A stretch of 64,000 nt of DNA, taken from Peteryoungia ipomoeae (GTDB lineage: Bacteria; Pseudomonadota; Alphaproteobacteria; Rhizobiales; Rhizobiaceae). Made by a program: the position numbers and the translations under genes. How positions within the stretch are numbered: position 1 is the stretch's first letter; every line of letters starts with the position of its first letter. The stretch lies in NCBI RefSeq assembly GCF_004912165.1, contig NZ_STGV01000003.1:310001-374000 (forward strand), in the 5' to 3' direction. The notes beneath the pieces were generated by a model. The model saw only the letters and a program-made list of their open reading frames with translations, did not search any database and was not told where the DNA came from. Shown in pieces: positions 25,447 through 34,650 of this stretch.

Positions 25447-25935
25447 ATGACCGAAGACAGCGACCTCACCCTGCCCCGCCCGCCCATCGTGGCGATCCGC
25501 CATGCCAAGCCGCGCGACTTGCCGGAACTCAACGCGATGATCGCGGCACTCGCCATGCATCACGGCGATGCCTCGGCGATGACGCCGGAAGTTCTGGAGC
25601 GCGACCTTTTCGGCCCCACACCCTGGATCCAGGCGCTGGTGGCCGATAGCGGCGACAACCTGATCGGCTACGCCATTCTGGTGCCGCTCTACAGGGCGCA
25701 GGAAGGCAAGCGCGGCATGGAACTGCACCATCTCTTCGTCTGCGACGGCCAGCGCGGCAACGGCATCGGCCAGCATCTCGTCGATCGCGCCAAGCAGATC
25801 GCGCGGGCATCCGGCTGCAACTTCCTCTCGGTGTCTGCTGCGACCGGCAATTTCGCCGCTCACCGTTTCTACGAGAACATGGATTTCGTGCCGCGGCCTG
25901 TCACCGGCATGCGCTACCTGCAGGCGATTGCCTGA
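25447..25935 (+). CDS. GNAT-family N-acetyltransferase
   Basis: 162 residues. Acetyl-CoA motif A is seen in LHHLFVCDGQRGNGIGQHLVDRA (QRGNGIG is the Q/RxxGxG/A loop). A C-terminal NFAAHRFYENMDFVPRPV is the usual motif B. It is cytosolic. The substrate is not evident; the size suits a small-molecule or N-terminal acetyltransferase. It lies 29 bp before a PfpI-like gene on the same strand, probably one operon. Confidence 0.85.
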   Translation: MTEDSDLTLPRPPIVAIRHAKPRDLPELNAMIAALAMHHGDASAMTPEVLERDLFGPTPWIQALVADSGDNLIGYAILVPLYRAQEGKRGMELHHLFVCDGQRGNGIGQHLVDRAKQIARASGCNFLSVSAATGNFAAHRFYENMDFVPRPVTGMRYLQAIA

Positions 25936-25964
25936 GCCCTCGCCCGCCGCACCGGAGACCTGCG

Positions 25965-26540
25965 ATGCCCAAGATCGCCATTGCCCTGCAGCAGGATTTT
26001 GCAGACTGGGAACCGGCCCTGCTGATGGCCGCCGCGCGCTACTATCTGAATTGCGAGGTTCTGACAGCAAGCCCCGACGGCGAAAGCCTCACCTCCATGG
26101 GCGGGCTGAAGATCAGCCCCGACCTCTCGTATGACGCGCTGGTGCCGAGCGATTTCGACGCGCTGGTCATTCCCGGCGGCTATGCCTGGGAAAAGGGAAA
26201 GGCCTTCGATTTCACGCCGATGCTGCGGGCCTTCGTGCGCGAGAACAAGGTTGTTGCCGGGATCTGCGCGGCTGCGAGCGCGCTGGCCGAGAGCGGCATC
26301 CTTGACGGCGTTGACCACACCGGCAATTCGCTCGCCTCGCATCAGCGGCAGCCGGGTTATCATGGCAGCGCGTTTTACCGCGATCAGCCGCAGGCCGTGC
26401 GCGCGGGCAAGATCGTCACCGCCGCAGGCTTTGCCCCCGACACCTTCGCCATCGAAGTCTTGAAGGCGCTCGAGCTTTACGGGCCGGAAGCGGAAGCCGA
26501 GCTTTCAGGTTTTTCCGCCGAGCACCGCGGCCGGGCCTGA
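25965..26540 (+). CDS. DJ-1/PfpI-family protein (class I glutamine amidotransferase-like)
   Basis: 191 residues. DFDALVIPGGYAWE carries the conserved Glu/Gly loop, and AGICAAASALAESGIL is the nucleophile elbow with the reactive Cys. Related proteins act as glyoxalase III-type, deglycase-like or chaperone proteins, or as regulators. The exact activity cannot be read from the sequence. It is in tandem with the GNAT gene. Confidence 0.85.
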   Translation: MPKIAIALQQDFADWEPALLMAAARYYLNCEVLTASPDGESLTSMGGLKISPDLSYDALVPSDFDALVIPGGYAWEKGKAFDFTPMLRAFVRENKVVAGICAAASALAESGILDGVDHTGNSLASHQRQPGYHGSAFYRDQPQAVRAGKIVTAAGFAPDTFAIEVLKALELYGPEAEAELSGFSAEHRGRA

Positions 26541-26577
26541 TACTCAGACCCGGCGGGGATGATGGCGCCTTGCTGCG

Positions 26578-26802
26578 CTAGTGGCGCACTGGCGGCGAAT
26601 CCGCCCATTTCTGCAGCGTTGTCTTGATCAGGATCAGGGCCGCCTGATAGGCATGGTCCCGTTCACGCGGATCGACGATGGCGGAAAGCCGCCATTCGAA
26701 TGCCTTGATGGTTTCATCCACCCATCGATGCAAGGCCGGGTCCGGATACTTATCCAGCAAGGATCGGATCGCCTTTTCCATACGCCAAGTTTCGCCGCTC
26801 AT
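26578..26802 (-). CDS. Small conserved hypothetical protein
   Basis: 74 residues: MSGETWRMEKAIRSLLDKYP...AFEWRLSAIVDPRERDHAYQAALILIKTTLQKW. It is helical, with no membrane segment or Cys. A clear GGAGGGG two bases before the ATG and normal codon use support translation. It is convergent with the PfpI gene and upstream of the cytochrome c gene on the opposite side. No function recognised. Confidence 0.6.
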   Translation of the reverse strand: MSGETWRMEKAIRSLLDKYPDPALHRWVDETIKAFEWRLSAIVDPRERDHAYQAALILIKTTLQKWADSPPVRH

Positions 26803-26883
26803 GGCCCCTCCACCACATCGTCTTGAGGGGCCAGCATGACCCTGCAGGCTTGCGCCATGCTGTACTGCTGAAATCGCCTGTGA

Positions 26884-27801
26884 TCAGTCGCGTGCGGGAA
26901 TGGCTTTCAGGTAAGCCGCAATTGCCTCGCGGTCTGAAGCGGAAAGCTCGGCCATGTTTTTCTGCACCTCAACCATGGAGCCGCCGACACTGTCGTAATC
27001 GGGGGTAAAACCGGTTTCGAGATAGGCGACGATTTCGCTTTCACTCCATGAGCCCATGGATTTCGATCCCGGCGTGATGTTCGGGATGGTGCCTTCGCCT
27101 TCCGGGTTTGGACCACCGGCAAGCCATTTGTCGCTTTCAAACCCGCCAAGCGCATTGCGCGGCGTATGGCATTCGCCGCAATGACCGGGGCCTTCGACCA
27201 GATACTGGCCGCGCTTGACCATGTCGGAGGCATCCGTCAATTCGACCCGCGGTTCTGAGGTGTGGAACAGGAGTTTCCAGCCGCCGAGCAGAACACGCTG
27301 GTTGAACGGGAATCCCAGCTCATGCGGCGGAGCGACTGCATCGCTTGCCGGCAGGGTTTTCATGAAGCCGTAGAGGTCGTTGATGTCCTTGGGCGTCATG
27401 CGGGCATAAGAGCCATAGGGAAATGACGGATAGAGATGTTCGCCGTCGCGACCAACGCCACGGGTCATGGCATCCCCGAACTCGGCAAGCGTCCAGGCAC
27501 CGATGCCGTGCTCTGCGTCACTGGAGATGTTGGGGGCATGGAAACTGCCAAAGTCGCTTTTGAGCGGCGCGCCGCCCGAAAGCACCAGACGCGCATCGCC
27601 CGTCGCGCCTGCCGGCGCATGGCAGCTGCTGCAACCGCCGGCGAAGAAGACGGACCGGCCATTTTCGAGATCCGCATCACCCTGATTGGCCCAGGTGGAT
27701 AGCTCTTGTCTATCCGGTGCAGTTACGACCACGAAGGCGGCAAACCCGGCTGCACCAAGAACGGCGAGCCCGCCGATTGCCTTCAAGAACGTCGATGCCA
27801 T
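26884..27801 (-). CDS. Membrane-anchored dihaem c-type cytochrome
   Basis: 305 residues. An uncleaved-looking N-terminal hydrophobic segment (GGLAVLGAAGFAAFVVV) anchors the protein in the membrane. Two haem c sites follow: CSSCH near residue 60 and CGECH near residue 210, each with a distal Met candidate. The architecture resembles the cytochrome subunits of membrane alcohol and aldehyde dehydrogenases (which usually have three haems) and free dihaem electron carriers. AAGGGGAG precedes the ATG at 27801. It is followed on the minus strand by no obvious partner dehydrogenase. Confidence 0.85.
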   Translation of the reverse strand: MASTFLKAIGGLAVLGAAGFAAFVVVTAPDRQELSTWANQGDADLENGRSVFFAGGCSSCHAPAGATGDARLVLSGGAPLKSDFGSFHAPNISSDAEHGIGAWTLAEFGDAMTRGVGRDGEHLYPSFPYGSYARMTPKDINDLYGFMKTLPASDAVAPPHELGFPFNQRVLLGGWKLLFHTSEPRVELTDASDMVKRGQYLVEGPGHCGECHTPRNALGGFESDKWLAGGPNPEGEGTIPNITPGSKSMGSWSESEIVAYLETGFTPDYDSVGGSMVEVQKNMAELSASDREAIAAYLKAIPARD

Positions 27802-27837
27802 CTGGCTCCCCTTCATCGCTTCTGGTCGTCACCGGAC

Positions 27838-27889
27838 ATAAAAATGGCGGGTGCCCGTCTGCGTCTTAGGGACGCCAGGCACCCGCCAT
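27838..27889 (-). terminator. Rho-independent terminator of the cytochrome c' gene
   Basis: The stem pairs TGGCGGGTGCC (27845-27855) with GGCACCCGCCA (27878-27888). On the minus strand it is followed by five T residues. It lies six bases after the cytochrome c' stop and separates it from the dihaem cytochrome gene. Confidence 0.85.
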
Positions 27890-27894
27890 GATGA

Positions 27895-28338
27895 TTACTT
27901 CTTCAGGCGATAGGTCTGATGGCAATCGCCGCAGGTTGCACCAACGGCCTTCATGGTTTCGCCAACGGCAGCCTGGTCTGCCGGCATTGCGGCAAGCTGC
28001 GCTTCGGCGACTTCAGCAAGCTTGGCAGACTTCGCCTTGAAGTCATCCATGTTTGCCCAGATGGCCGGAGCGGCCTCGCTCTCCATGCCGGTTTCGCTGC
28101 CAGCGGGGAAATGATCGGGGAAGGTCTTGCCGACCTCGGCGAGCGTGGTCAAAGCTGCCTGGATCGCAGCGGCGTCGTAGGGCTTCTCACCCTTGGCGAT
28201 CGCACCAATTGCGCCCATGGCGCCGCCGACCTTCTTCATTTCTTCCTGACGGACGACCTGCGGTTCGCCAGCGGCGATTGCCGCGGTAACACCGAGACAG
28301 AGGGCGGTGGCTGCAGCAACTAGAAATTTGACCTTCAT
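27895..28338 (-). CDS. Cytochrome c' (periplasmic)
   Basis: 147 residues. A signal peptide (MKVKFLVAAATALCLGVTAAIAA) precedes a four-helix bundle of about 124 residues. The single haem site CGDCH sits near the C-terminus, as in cytochromes c'. PAGSETGMESEAAPAIW and FKAKSAKLAE are typical. Cytochromes c' bind NO and CO and help protect against nitrosative stress. I choose the second of two adjacent ATG codons because GGAGAG is better spaced there. Confidence 0.93.
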   Translation of the reverse strand: MKVKFLVAAATALCLGVTAAIAAGEPQVVRQEEMKKVGGAMGAIGAIAKGEKPYDAAAIQAALTTLAEVGKTFPDHFPAGSETGMESEAAPAIWANMDDFKAKSAKLAEVAEAQLAAMPADQAAVGETMKAVGATCGDCHQTYRLKK

Positions 28339-28533
28339 CATTCTCTCCAAGGCAAGGCCCGCGGGCCGGAAACGGATGGACGAACAAGTATTTGCCGGTT
28401 CTTGGCTGCGACAGAAAGTCACAAACGAGTGAAGAGGTCTGTTCGGTGATCTTGTGCACGTGCTGTCGATTTGCTGTCGGTCGCGCGTCAACGCATTGTC
28501 AGCGGCGCGAGAGCCAATCAACGCGATTGGCAA

Positions 28534-29661
28534 TCAATCAGGCAGGTTGGGCTTGGGCGTGCCGGGGGGGAAGAAGTTGCCAAGCAGCGTCATGCAAATG
28601 ACAGTGAGGGGCACGGCCAGCATGGCACCGACAGCACCCCAGAGCCAGGTCCAGAAGACGATGGCGACGAAGAGCATGTAGGAATTCATCTCCAGCTTTC
28701 GCCCCATGACCGACGGGATCAGAAGGTTCTCGTAGACGGCATTGACCAGGAAGAAGGCAATGGCCGGCAGCAGGCCGTAGAACATGGTCTCGTGCACCAT
28801 GAGGCCGGCAATTGCGATGGCGACCGTCACCGTGGCAATGCCGAGAAAGGGCACGAAGCTCAGAATAAAGGAGGCCACCCCCCAGAGCAACGGGCTGCCA
28901 AGGCCCCCGATCCAGGCGATGAGCGCCGCAATCAGACCGAAGCTTGAATAGATCGCAATCGCCGTCGCGAAATAGTAGCCCAGCACCGCTTCGACCTGGT
29001 TGATCATCCGAATGGCTGCCAGGCGGCGCGGGCGATTGGTGAACACGCGGATCATGGCCCGGCGCAGGGTCATGCGCGAGGACAGAAACAGCATGAGGCT
29101 GCCGGCGAAGATCATGATCTGCAGGAGAGCCGGCATCACGCCGGTCGCGAGCGTCGACAGGATCGTGCCCGTATGCTCCATGACGTTATCGGCCGATCCC
29201 GGCCCGCGCATCAGGCTTTGCACCGGACGTTCCAGCCATGAAATGCTTTCGAGAAATTGCAGGGTCTTCTCGATCATCTCGGGTGCGTTTTTGATCAGCA
29301 TGTTGAGCGGACCGGCAATGATCGAGACCAGCAGGATCACGATCCCGACGAACAATCCGGACAGGATTGCTGCCGTCAGCACGGATGGTATGCCCATCGC
29401 GCCAAGCCGATCTGCGGCCAGTCCAAGAATGAGGCCAACGACAACGGCAAAGGTGAGTGGTATGAGGATGAAGGAAGCCAGATTGAGCACGGCAATGCCG
29501 GCAATGGCGAAAAGACCGATCACGGCCCAAAGGGCGGCATAGTCCAGCCCGGTGCGATGGACCTTCACTTTTCGTTGCGGCGGAGCTTCTGTCGGTACTT
29601 CAATGTTCACTGCCGGTCCCCGCGATAACTGATCTGGCGCATTGGATGGAACATGTTCCAA
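28534..29661 (-). CDS. AI-2E family membrane transporter
   Basis: 375 residues with about eight membrane segments. The C-terminal half holds the family signature around PLLWGVASFILSFVPFLGIATV and the loop VYENLLIPSVMGRKLEMN. An N-terminal soluble extension of about 35 residues precedes TM1. The family includes TqsA, proposed to export autoinducer-2, and sodium/proton antiporters; the substrate here is open. It starts 59 bp after the stop of the upstream minus-strand dioxygenase-like gene. Confidence 0.88.
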   Translation of the reverse strand: MEHVPSNAPDQLSRGPAVNIEVPTEAPPQRKVKVHRTGLDYAALWAVIGLFAIAGIAVLNLASFILIPLTFAVVVGLILGLAADRLGAMGIPSVLTAAILSGLFVGIVILLVSIIAGPLNMLIKNAPEMIEKTLQFLESISWLERPVQSLMRGPGSADNVMEHTGTILSTLATGVMPALLQIMIFAGSLMLFLSSRMTLRRAMIRVFTNRPRRLAAIRMINQVEAVLGYYFATAIAIYSSFGLIAALIAWIGGLGSPLLWGVASFILSFVPFLGIATVTVAIAIAGLMVHETMFYGLLPAIAFFLVNAVYENLLIPSVMGRKLEMNSYMLFVAIVFWTWLWGAVGAMLAVPLTVICMTLLGNFFPPGTPKPNLPD

Positions 29662-29720
29662 CCCGAATGCGCTCAGAAACGTGTCAGGCAGACAGCTGTT
29701 CCATCGGTTTGCGCCGAATT

Positions 29721-30611
29721 TCAGTCGGCGGTGCGCGAGAGGCGGATGCCGATGCCCCAGGGATCGACGAGTTTGTGGACGCCATCCTCTCTCAGCACCG
29801 GAATCTCAAGCGCATCCAGGCGGTCGAGGGTGGTGCCCAAGGTCTCATCATCGGTGAAACTCAGATGATAATCCTGCAGGCCGGTCATGCTGTTCTCGCG
29901 GACCATGGCGTTGCGACTGTTCCAGATGTTGGCGGCCACGTGATGATGGTATGCGCCGCTGGCAAAGAAGCTCGCGCCGGGATAGCTCGCCATCTTCTTC
30001 AGGCCCAGCACCCCCTCGTAGAACCGGTCTGCCTCCGGCAAGCTGCCCACCTGGAGGTGGATGTGTCCAAGGGCTGTACCGTTTGGCGCATGCTGCCAGC
30101 TGGAAGGCTTCGCTTCTGCATGAAGCGCATGGAGGTCGAGCCGATGGGTGGCCATTTCGACCGTACCATCGCCATGATAGGTCCATTCGTCCGGGCGGCG
30201 ATCACGATAGACTTCGATGCCATTGCCTTCAGGATCGGACAGATAGATCGCCTCGCTGACCAAATGGTCGCTTGCTCCCTCGAAGGAGACCCCGAGGCTG
30301 ACAGCATGGGCAAACCAATCGGCCAGAGCGGACCGATCCGGCAGCAGAAACGCATTGTGGAACAGACCGGCGGCATTGCGCGGCTGACGGGCTGCATCGC
30401 CCCTGGTCGTGAGGGTCAGAAGCGCCTTCCGCCCGGTCCCCAGCACCATGCCGCTTGCCGTCCGGTCAAGGACGTCGAGACCAAGAACCTTTTGGTAGAA
30501 GGCGCCGACTCTGTCGAGGTCAGCAACGCTCAAATGCGCCGCCTCGACATGCACAGGGCGCGTCAGAGCGAAAGACGGATTGTCCACCGTCGAGGAAACA
30601 GTCTGCGTCAT
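29721..30611 (-). CDS. VOC-family catechol-2,3-dioxygenase-like protein (CatE type)
   Basis: 296 residues made of two vicinal-oxygen-chelate modules. The first has VHVEAAHLSVADLDRVGAFYQKVLGL and ends YLSDPEGNGIEVYRD. The second has LGHIHLQVGSLPEADRFYEGVLGL and YHHHVAANIW. The His and Glu metal ligands of the fold are in place. It resembles Bacillus CatE, but the substrate is unknown. The ATG at 30611 is chosen because the longer frame to 30917 overlaps other signals. A short inverted repeat lies 26 bp upstream. Confidence 0.85.
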   Translation of the reverse strand: MTQTVSSTVDNPSFALTRPVHVEAAHLSVADLDRVGAFYQKVLGLDVLDRTASGMVLGTGRKALLTLTTRGDAARQPRNAAGLFHNAFLLPDRSALADWFAHAVSLGVSFEGASDHLVSEAIYLSDPEGNGIEVYRDRRPDEWTYHGDGTVEMATHRLDLHALHAEAKPSSWQHAPNGTALGHIHLQVGSLPEADRFYEGVLGLKKMASYPGASFFASGAYHHHVAANIWNSRNAMVRENSMTGLQDYHLSFTDDETLGTTLDRLDALEIPVLREDGVHKLVDPWGIGIRLSRTAD

Positions 30612-30636
30612 GGCCGATACTCTTCGAGTTGATGTT

Positions 30637-30656
30637 GACTGCAATTTAGCGCAGTC
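30637..30656 (-). promoter_or_regulatory. Inverted repeat upstream of the CatE-like gene
   Basis: GACTGC (30637-30642) and GCAGTC (30651-30656) flank an 8-bp AT-rich spacer. The centre is about 35 bp before the start codon. A repressor of the MarR or TetR type could bind here. Low support beyond position. Confidence 0.35.
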
Positions 30657-30728
30657 CTTTTGTTCACATAAGGCGACATTTCCTCGACTGTTCGTTCGGT
30701 AAAAGTTGACAATTCGATCAGCGCCAAC

Positions 30729-30742
30729 TTGATCCTGATCAA
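30729..30742 (+). promoter_or_regulatory. FNR/FixK-type anaerobic box
   Basis: TTGATCCTGATCAA is an exact match to TTGAT-N4-ATCAA. It lies 76 bp upstream of the universal stress gene. A TATGAT hexamer at 30759-30764 can serve as -10. In rhizobia such sites bind FnrN or FixK and switch genes on under low oxygen. Confidence 0.85.
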
Positions 30743-30817
30743 TGCGCGCGCCGCTCTCTATGATCATTCTGGAGCCATAAGAGGAAGCATTTGCACAGCC
30801 CGAACAAGGAGAGCACC

Positions 30818-31228
30818 ATGTACAAGAACATCGTCGTCCCGGTTGACACCAGCGCCCTCGACAAGGGCGAGAAGATCTTGACGAAGGCGGCTTCTCTGCT
30901 TGACGCTGGAGGAACACTGACGCTCGTTACCGTGGTTGAGGATATCCCGGGCTATCTCGCCATCGACGTGCCTGTGGATCTCATCGAAAACTCCATCCGG
31001 GAAGCGAAAGCGCGGCTCGTCGGCCTGAAAGAGAAATGCGGCATCGAGGCGAAGGTCGAAATCCGCAACGGACCGCCGGCGCGCGAAATCCTCGCGGCAG
31101 CGCAGGAGCATGGTGCGGACCTCATCATCATCGCATCGCATGTCCCTGATTTTTCCAATTATTTCATCGGCGCGACGGCAGACCGCGTCGTGCGGCATTC
31201 GAAGATCTCGGTTCTGGTTGATCGGTGA
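30818..31228 (+). CDS. Universal stress protein (UspA family)
   Basis: 136 residues in one Usp domain. MYKNIVVPVDTSALDKGEKIL is the N-terminal strand and helix. GADLIIIASHVPDFSNYFIGATADRVVRHSKISVLV is the C-terminal part, where the ATP-binding G-2x-G-9x-G(S/T) motif of ATP-binding members is poorly kept. AAGGAG lies six bases before the ATG. The FNR-type box upstream suggests induction under microaerobic conditions, which is usual for rhizobial usp genes. Confidence 0.92.
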   Translation: MYKNIVVPVDTSALDKGEKILTKAASLLDAGGTLTLVTVVEDIPGYLAIDVPVDLIENSIREAKARLVGLKEKCGIEAKVEIRNGPPAREILAAAQEHGADLIIIASHVPDFSNYFIGATADRVVRHSKISVLVDR

Positions 31229-31233
31229 CGGCG

Positions 31234-31575
31234 ATGGAAAACCCGCATCAAGCGATGGACACAGCCCATTTCGAGAGCATTCTTCTCGCTCGCAAGGCCG
31301 AAATCGAACGACGTCTGAGCAAGATCGAGCATGATCTTGGCACACTCAAAAGCGCCGACAGTGCCGAGCGGGCGACCGAGAGCGAGAATGACGAAGTGCT
31401 GGAAGAGTTTGGCCAGGTTGGCGAAGCCGAATTGCGTGGCATTGATGCCGCGCTTGCCCGGATCGAAGCGGGAAGCTTCGGTGCCTGTGTTCGCTGCGAC
31501 GAGCCGATCCCGCTGGAGCGGCTGAACGCCGTTCCACACACGCCCTTCTGCGCGCGCTGCGCCGCAGACCACTGA
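31234..31575 (+). CDS. DksA/TraR-family zinc-finger protein
   Basis: About 113 residues. A helical coiled-coil region (about 10-70) precedes a C4 zinc finger, CVRC...CARC, separated by 17 residues. The long coiled coil with acidic tip of DksA is partly kept (SENDEVLEEFGQVGEAELRGID). Members bind the RNA polymerase secondary channel, with or without ppGpp. An alternative GTG start at 31225 overlaps the usp stop codon, so the genes are probably co-transcribed from the FNR-boxed promoter. Confidence 0.85.
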   Translation: MENPHQAMDTAHFESILLARKAEIERRLSKIEHDLGTLKSADSAERATESENDEVLEEFGQVGEAELRGIDAALARIEAGSFGACVRCDEPIPLERLNAVPHTPFCARCAADH

Positions 31576-31589
31576 ACATGCACGAGGAA

Positions 31590-31626
31590 GAGAAAGGCCG
31601 GGGCCAAGCTCCGGCCTTTCTCGTTG
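31590..31626. terminator. Hairpin between convergent dksA-like and tex genes
   Basis: A 10-bp stem pairs GAAAGGCCGG (31592-31601) with CCGGCCTTTC (31611-31620). It lies 16 bp after the DksA-like stop and 13 bp before the tex stop. T-runs are short on both strands. Confidence 0.65.
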
Positions 31627-31633
31627 AAACGCG

Positions 31634-33952
31634 TTACTTCTTGCGCATGGCCTCGGCCAAAGCCGCCCCCAGACCGCCCATCGAGGCTTGCTCGGTCTTG
31701 GGCGGACGCGCATTGGCATTTTTCATGGCACTCGCATTGCCACGTGCATCGCCGCGCATCGAAGGCTGTTGTGCTTCACCGCCGTCCTTGCGCATGGTGA
31801 GTGCGATGCGCTTGCGCTTGACGTCGACTTCGACGACCCGAACCTTCACCACATCGCCGGCTTTCACCACCTCATGCGGATCCTTGACGAAACGATCGGC
31901 AAGCTGGGACACATGCACCAGGCCATCCTGATGCACGCCGATATCGACGAAGGCGCCGAAGGCCGCGACATTGGTCACGGTGCCTTCCAGCGTCATGCCG
32001 ACCTTGAGATCGGTGATTTCCTCGACACCATCCGCAAAGGTCGCGGTCTTGAAGGACGGGCGCGGGTCGCGGCCCGGCTTTTCCAGTTCGGCAAGGATGT
32101 CCTTCACCGTCGGAAGACCGAATTGCTCGTCGATGAAGCGCTTGGGATCGAGGCTCTTCAAGGTCGCGCTGTCGCCCATCAGGGCGCGTAGATCACGGCC
32201 GCAGGCAGCAACGATCTTCTTTGCAACGCCATAGGCTTCCGGGTGGACCGAAGAGGCGTCCAGCGGTTCCTTGCCGTTCGGAATGCGCAGGAAGCCGGCG
32301 CATTGTTCGAAGGTGCGGGCACCGAGGCGCGGAACCTTCAGGAGATCCTTGCGGCTTTCAAAGGCGCCGGTCGCATCGCGATGGGCAACGATCGCTTCTG
32401 CCGTCGTCTTGCCGAGGCCGGAGACGCGGGCAAGCAACGGGGCTGATGCCGTATTCAAATCCACACCGACGGCATTCACCGCATCTTCGACGACGGCATC
32501 CAGCGAGCGGCCAAGCTTACCCTGGTCGACATCGTGCTGGTATTGGCCAACGCCGATCGACTTCGGCTCGATCTTGACGAGTTCGGCAAGCGGATCCTGC
32601 AGGCGCCGCGCGATGGAGACCGCGCCGCGCAGCGAGACGTCGAGATTGGGGAATTCCTTGGCGGCCGTTTCCGAGGCCGAATAGACCGAGGCGCCGGCTT
32701 CCGAAACGATGACCTTGGTGGGCTTCGGCGCGGTCGACGGGAACTGCGCCAGCATATCGGCCACCAGCTTTTCGGTCTCGCGGCTGCCCGTGCCGTTGCC
32801 GATCGCGATCAGCTCGACATTGTGCTTGCGAATGAGACTTGCAAGTTCGGCCTGCGTACCCCTGATGTCGTTCTTCGGCGGGAAGGGATAGACGGTCGTC
32901 ATGTCGAGCACCTTGCCGGTGCCATCCACGATAGCGACCTTGACGCCGGTGCGGATGCCGGGATCGAGACCCATGGTCGGCCGCGAACCGGCGGGCGCTG
33001 CCAGCAGCAGATCCTTGAGGTTACGAGCAAAGACGTGGATCGCCTCCTCCTCGGCGCGCTCGCGCAGGTCCCGCATCAGGTCGAGGGCAAGCGATACGGA
33101 GAGCTTGACCCGCCAGGTCCAACCAGCCACATCCATCAACCACTGATCCGCCGGCCCCTTGCCGGAAATGCCATAGGCGGCCGCAATCATCCGCTGGCTG
33201 ACCTTGACCGGGCTCGGATCGTCGCGGTCGACTTCGATTGTCAGGGACAGGAACTCCTCGTTCCAGCCGCGCAGCATGGCAAGCGCCCGGTGGCCCGGCA
33301 TGGTTGCCCAACGCTCCGAATGTTCGAAATAGTCGGCAAACTTCGCGCCAGCCTCGCCCTTGCCTTCGACAACCTTTGAATAGACGATCGAGCGATCCTT
33401 CATGTCATTGCGCAGGCGACCAATGAGATCGGCATTTTCCGAGATCTGCTCGGCCACAATATCGCGCGCGCCTTCAAGCGCTGCCTTTACGTCGGCAACC
33501 TCTTCCGTGAGGAAGGCTTCCGCAAGCTTTTGAGGATCGCCAGAGCGATCAGCGAGGATCTGCTCGGCAAGCGGCTGCAATCCCTTTTCGCGGGCGATCT
33601 CGGCGCGGGTGCGGCGCTTGGGTTTGTAGGGCAGATAGATGTCTTCGAGTTCAGCCTTGGTGGCGACGGAGGCAATCTTGCGCGCCAGCTCGTCGGTCAT
33701 CTTGCCCTGGCCTTCGATGCTTTCGAAGATCGATTTGCGGCGGGCGGCAAGCTCGCGCAGATAGATCAGCCGTTCGGCGAGATTGCGCAGCTGGGTATCG
33801 TCGAGACCGCCGGTCACTTCCTTGCGGTAGCGTGCGATGAAGGGCACGGTTGCGCCCTCGTCCAAAAGGCCAACGGCCGATATCACCTGGTCGGGCCTCG
33901 CATTGATCTCGGTGGCAATGAGGGCGGCAATGCTCTTGATGTCGTCGGCCAT
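31634..33952 (-). CDS. tex: Tex-family S1 RNA-binding transcription accessory protein
   Basis: 772 residues. Tex-like N-terminal helical region, then a YqgF-like domain ([19 protein letters not shown]), helix-hairpin-helix motifs ([29 protein letters not shown]) and a C-terminal S1 domain ([21 protein letters not shown]...VHVSQLAD). Tex binds nucleic acid and RNA polymerase and affects transcription and stress tolerance. The ATG at 33952 has GGAAG five bases before it; the frame's first ATG at 34009 has not. Confidence 0.95.
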   Translation of the reverse strand: MADDIKSIAALIATEINARPDQVISAVGLLDEGATVPFIARYRKEVTGGLDDTQLRNLAERLIYLRELAARRKSIFESIEGQGKMTDELARKIASVATKAELEDIYLPYKPKRRTRAEIAREKGLQPLAEQILADRSGDPQKLAEAFLTEEVADVKAALEGARDIVAEQISENADLIGRLRNDMKDRSIVYSKVVEGKGEAGAKFADYFEHSERWATMPGHRALAMLRGWNEEFLSLTIEVDRDDPSPVKVSQRMIAAAYGISGKGPADQWLMDVAGWTWRVKLSVSLALDLMRDLRERAEEEAIHVFARNLKDLLLAAPAGSRPTMGLDPGIRTGVKVAIVDGTGKVLDMTTVYPFPPKNDIRGTQAELASLIRKHNVELIAIGNGTGSRETEKLVADMLAQFPSTAPKPTKVIVSEAGASVYSASETAAKEFPNLDVSLRGAVSIARRLQDPLAELVKIEPKSIGVGQYQHDVDQGKLGRSLDAVVEDAVNAVGVDLNTASAPLLARVSGLGKTTAEAIVAHRDATGAFESRKDLLKVPRLGARTFEQCAGFLRIPNGKEPLDASSVHPEAYGVAKKIVAACGRDLRALMGDSATLKSLDPKRFIDEQFGLPTVKDILAELEKPGRDPRPSFKTATFADGVEEITDLKVGMTLEGTVTNVAAFGAFVDIGVHQDGLVHVSQLADRFVKDPHEVVKAGDVVKVRVVEVDVKRKRIALTMRKDGGEAQQPSMRGDARGNASAMKNANARPPKTEQASMGGLGAALAEAMRKK

Positions 33953-34015
33953 GGGTCTTCCGTCTGATCGTTGAGGGGCGGACCATAGCGAGGGAATGCG
34001 GCAAGGCAAGCCTCG

Positions 34016-34414
34016 TCAGCCTGCCAGTTTTCGCCTCACGGCCTCGGCGATGAAGCCGGACCGGGTGTAACCCTGACGCTCGGCCGCCTTGTTGAGCCTC
34101 ATTAGCAGATGCTCTTCCATGGTGATGGTCACCTTCACGGCACGGCCGGCAATATCCACAGGCATCAGCGTAACGAGTTCGGCTGTGGCAAAGTCTTCGG
34201 CGAATTCCGGATCGGCCCGCAGAGAATCAAGGCTGCGGAATTCCGGTAGCGCCTCGCCGTCCTGCGCCATCTGTTCGAGATGCAGATCGAGCGTCTCCTT
34301 GCCGTCCAACATCAACTCGTCGAGAGATGAGGCAGCCGAGATGCAGCCAGGCAGATCCGGAAAGGAAATGCCGTAATTTTCGCTCTCTCGGTGGATCAGC
34401 GCCACGATCTGCAT
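34016..34414 (-). CDS. hicB: HicB-like antitoxin
   Basis: 132 residues. The N-terminal partial RNase H-like fold MQIVALIHRESENYGISFPDLPGCISAASSLDE is the HicB signature. A C-terminal ribbon-helix-helix (VKVTITMEEHLLMRLNKAAERQGYTRSGFIAEAVRR) binds DNA. It neutralises HicA and represses its own promoter. A GTG start at 34444 that overlaps the hicA stop (GTGA) is an alternative. Because the toxin gene upstream looks frameshifted, this may now be a solo antitoxin. Confidence 0.85.
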   Translation of the reverse strand: MQIVALIHRESENYGISFPDLPGCISAASSLDELMLDGKETLDLHLEQMAQDGEALPEFRSLDSLRADPEFAEDFATAELVTLMPVDIAGRAVKVTITMEEHLLMRLNKAAERQGYTRSGFIAEAVRRKLAG

Positions 34415-34440
34415 GTCCGATACTCTCACGCTTTCCGGGT

Positions 34441-34634
34441 TCACGTCGGTGGCCAGGGCCAGCCGGCTTGCCGCCAGATCGAGCGAAGCGTACCGATCGG
34501 TATGTCGCGCTTCGGATGCGGCACCGTCACCCGGCCTGGTTTCAAGGGGTGGCGATAGTGTTTGTGGCTGCCCTTCTGTCCGACCTCATACCACCCATCG
34601 GCGAGAAGGCGACGGGCACGTCCTGGCTGGTCAA
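34441..34634 (-). pseudogene. hicA: hicA toxin gene with a probable one-base deletion
   Basis: The frame encodes ADGWYEVGQKGSHKHYRHP and VTVPHPKRDIPIGTLRS, the HicA double-stranded-RNA-binding-like fold with its catalytic His. The 5' end does not fit: the best start is a TTG at 34634 behind GGAGGGAGGGG and reads LTSQDV, the usual HicA N-terminus. That frame leaves the toxin frame at codon 6. Adding one base after nt 34618 restores a colinear HicA with the usual spacing to GWYEV. The only in-frame start in the toxin frame is a TTG at 34650 that gives an atypical N-terminus and has no ribosome binding site. It may be inactive, or the deletion could be a sequencing error. Confidence 0.65.
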
Positions 34635-34650
34635 GAACCCCTCCCTCCAA

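Noticed and set aside
26620..26640. TTGATCAGGATCAG, close to an FNR/FixK box
   Set aside because: One arm does not match (ATCAG instead of ATCAA) and it lies inside a small gene, not in a promoter.
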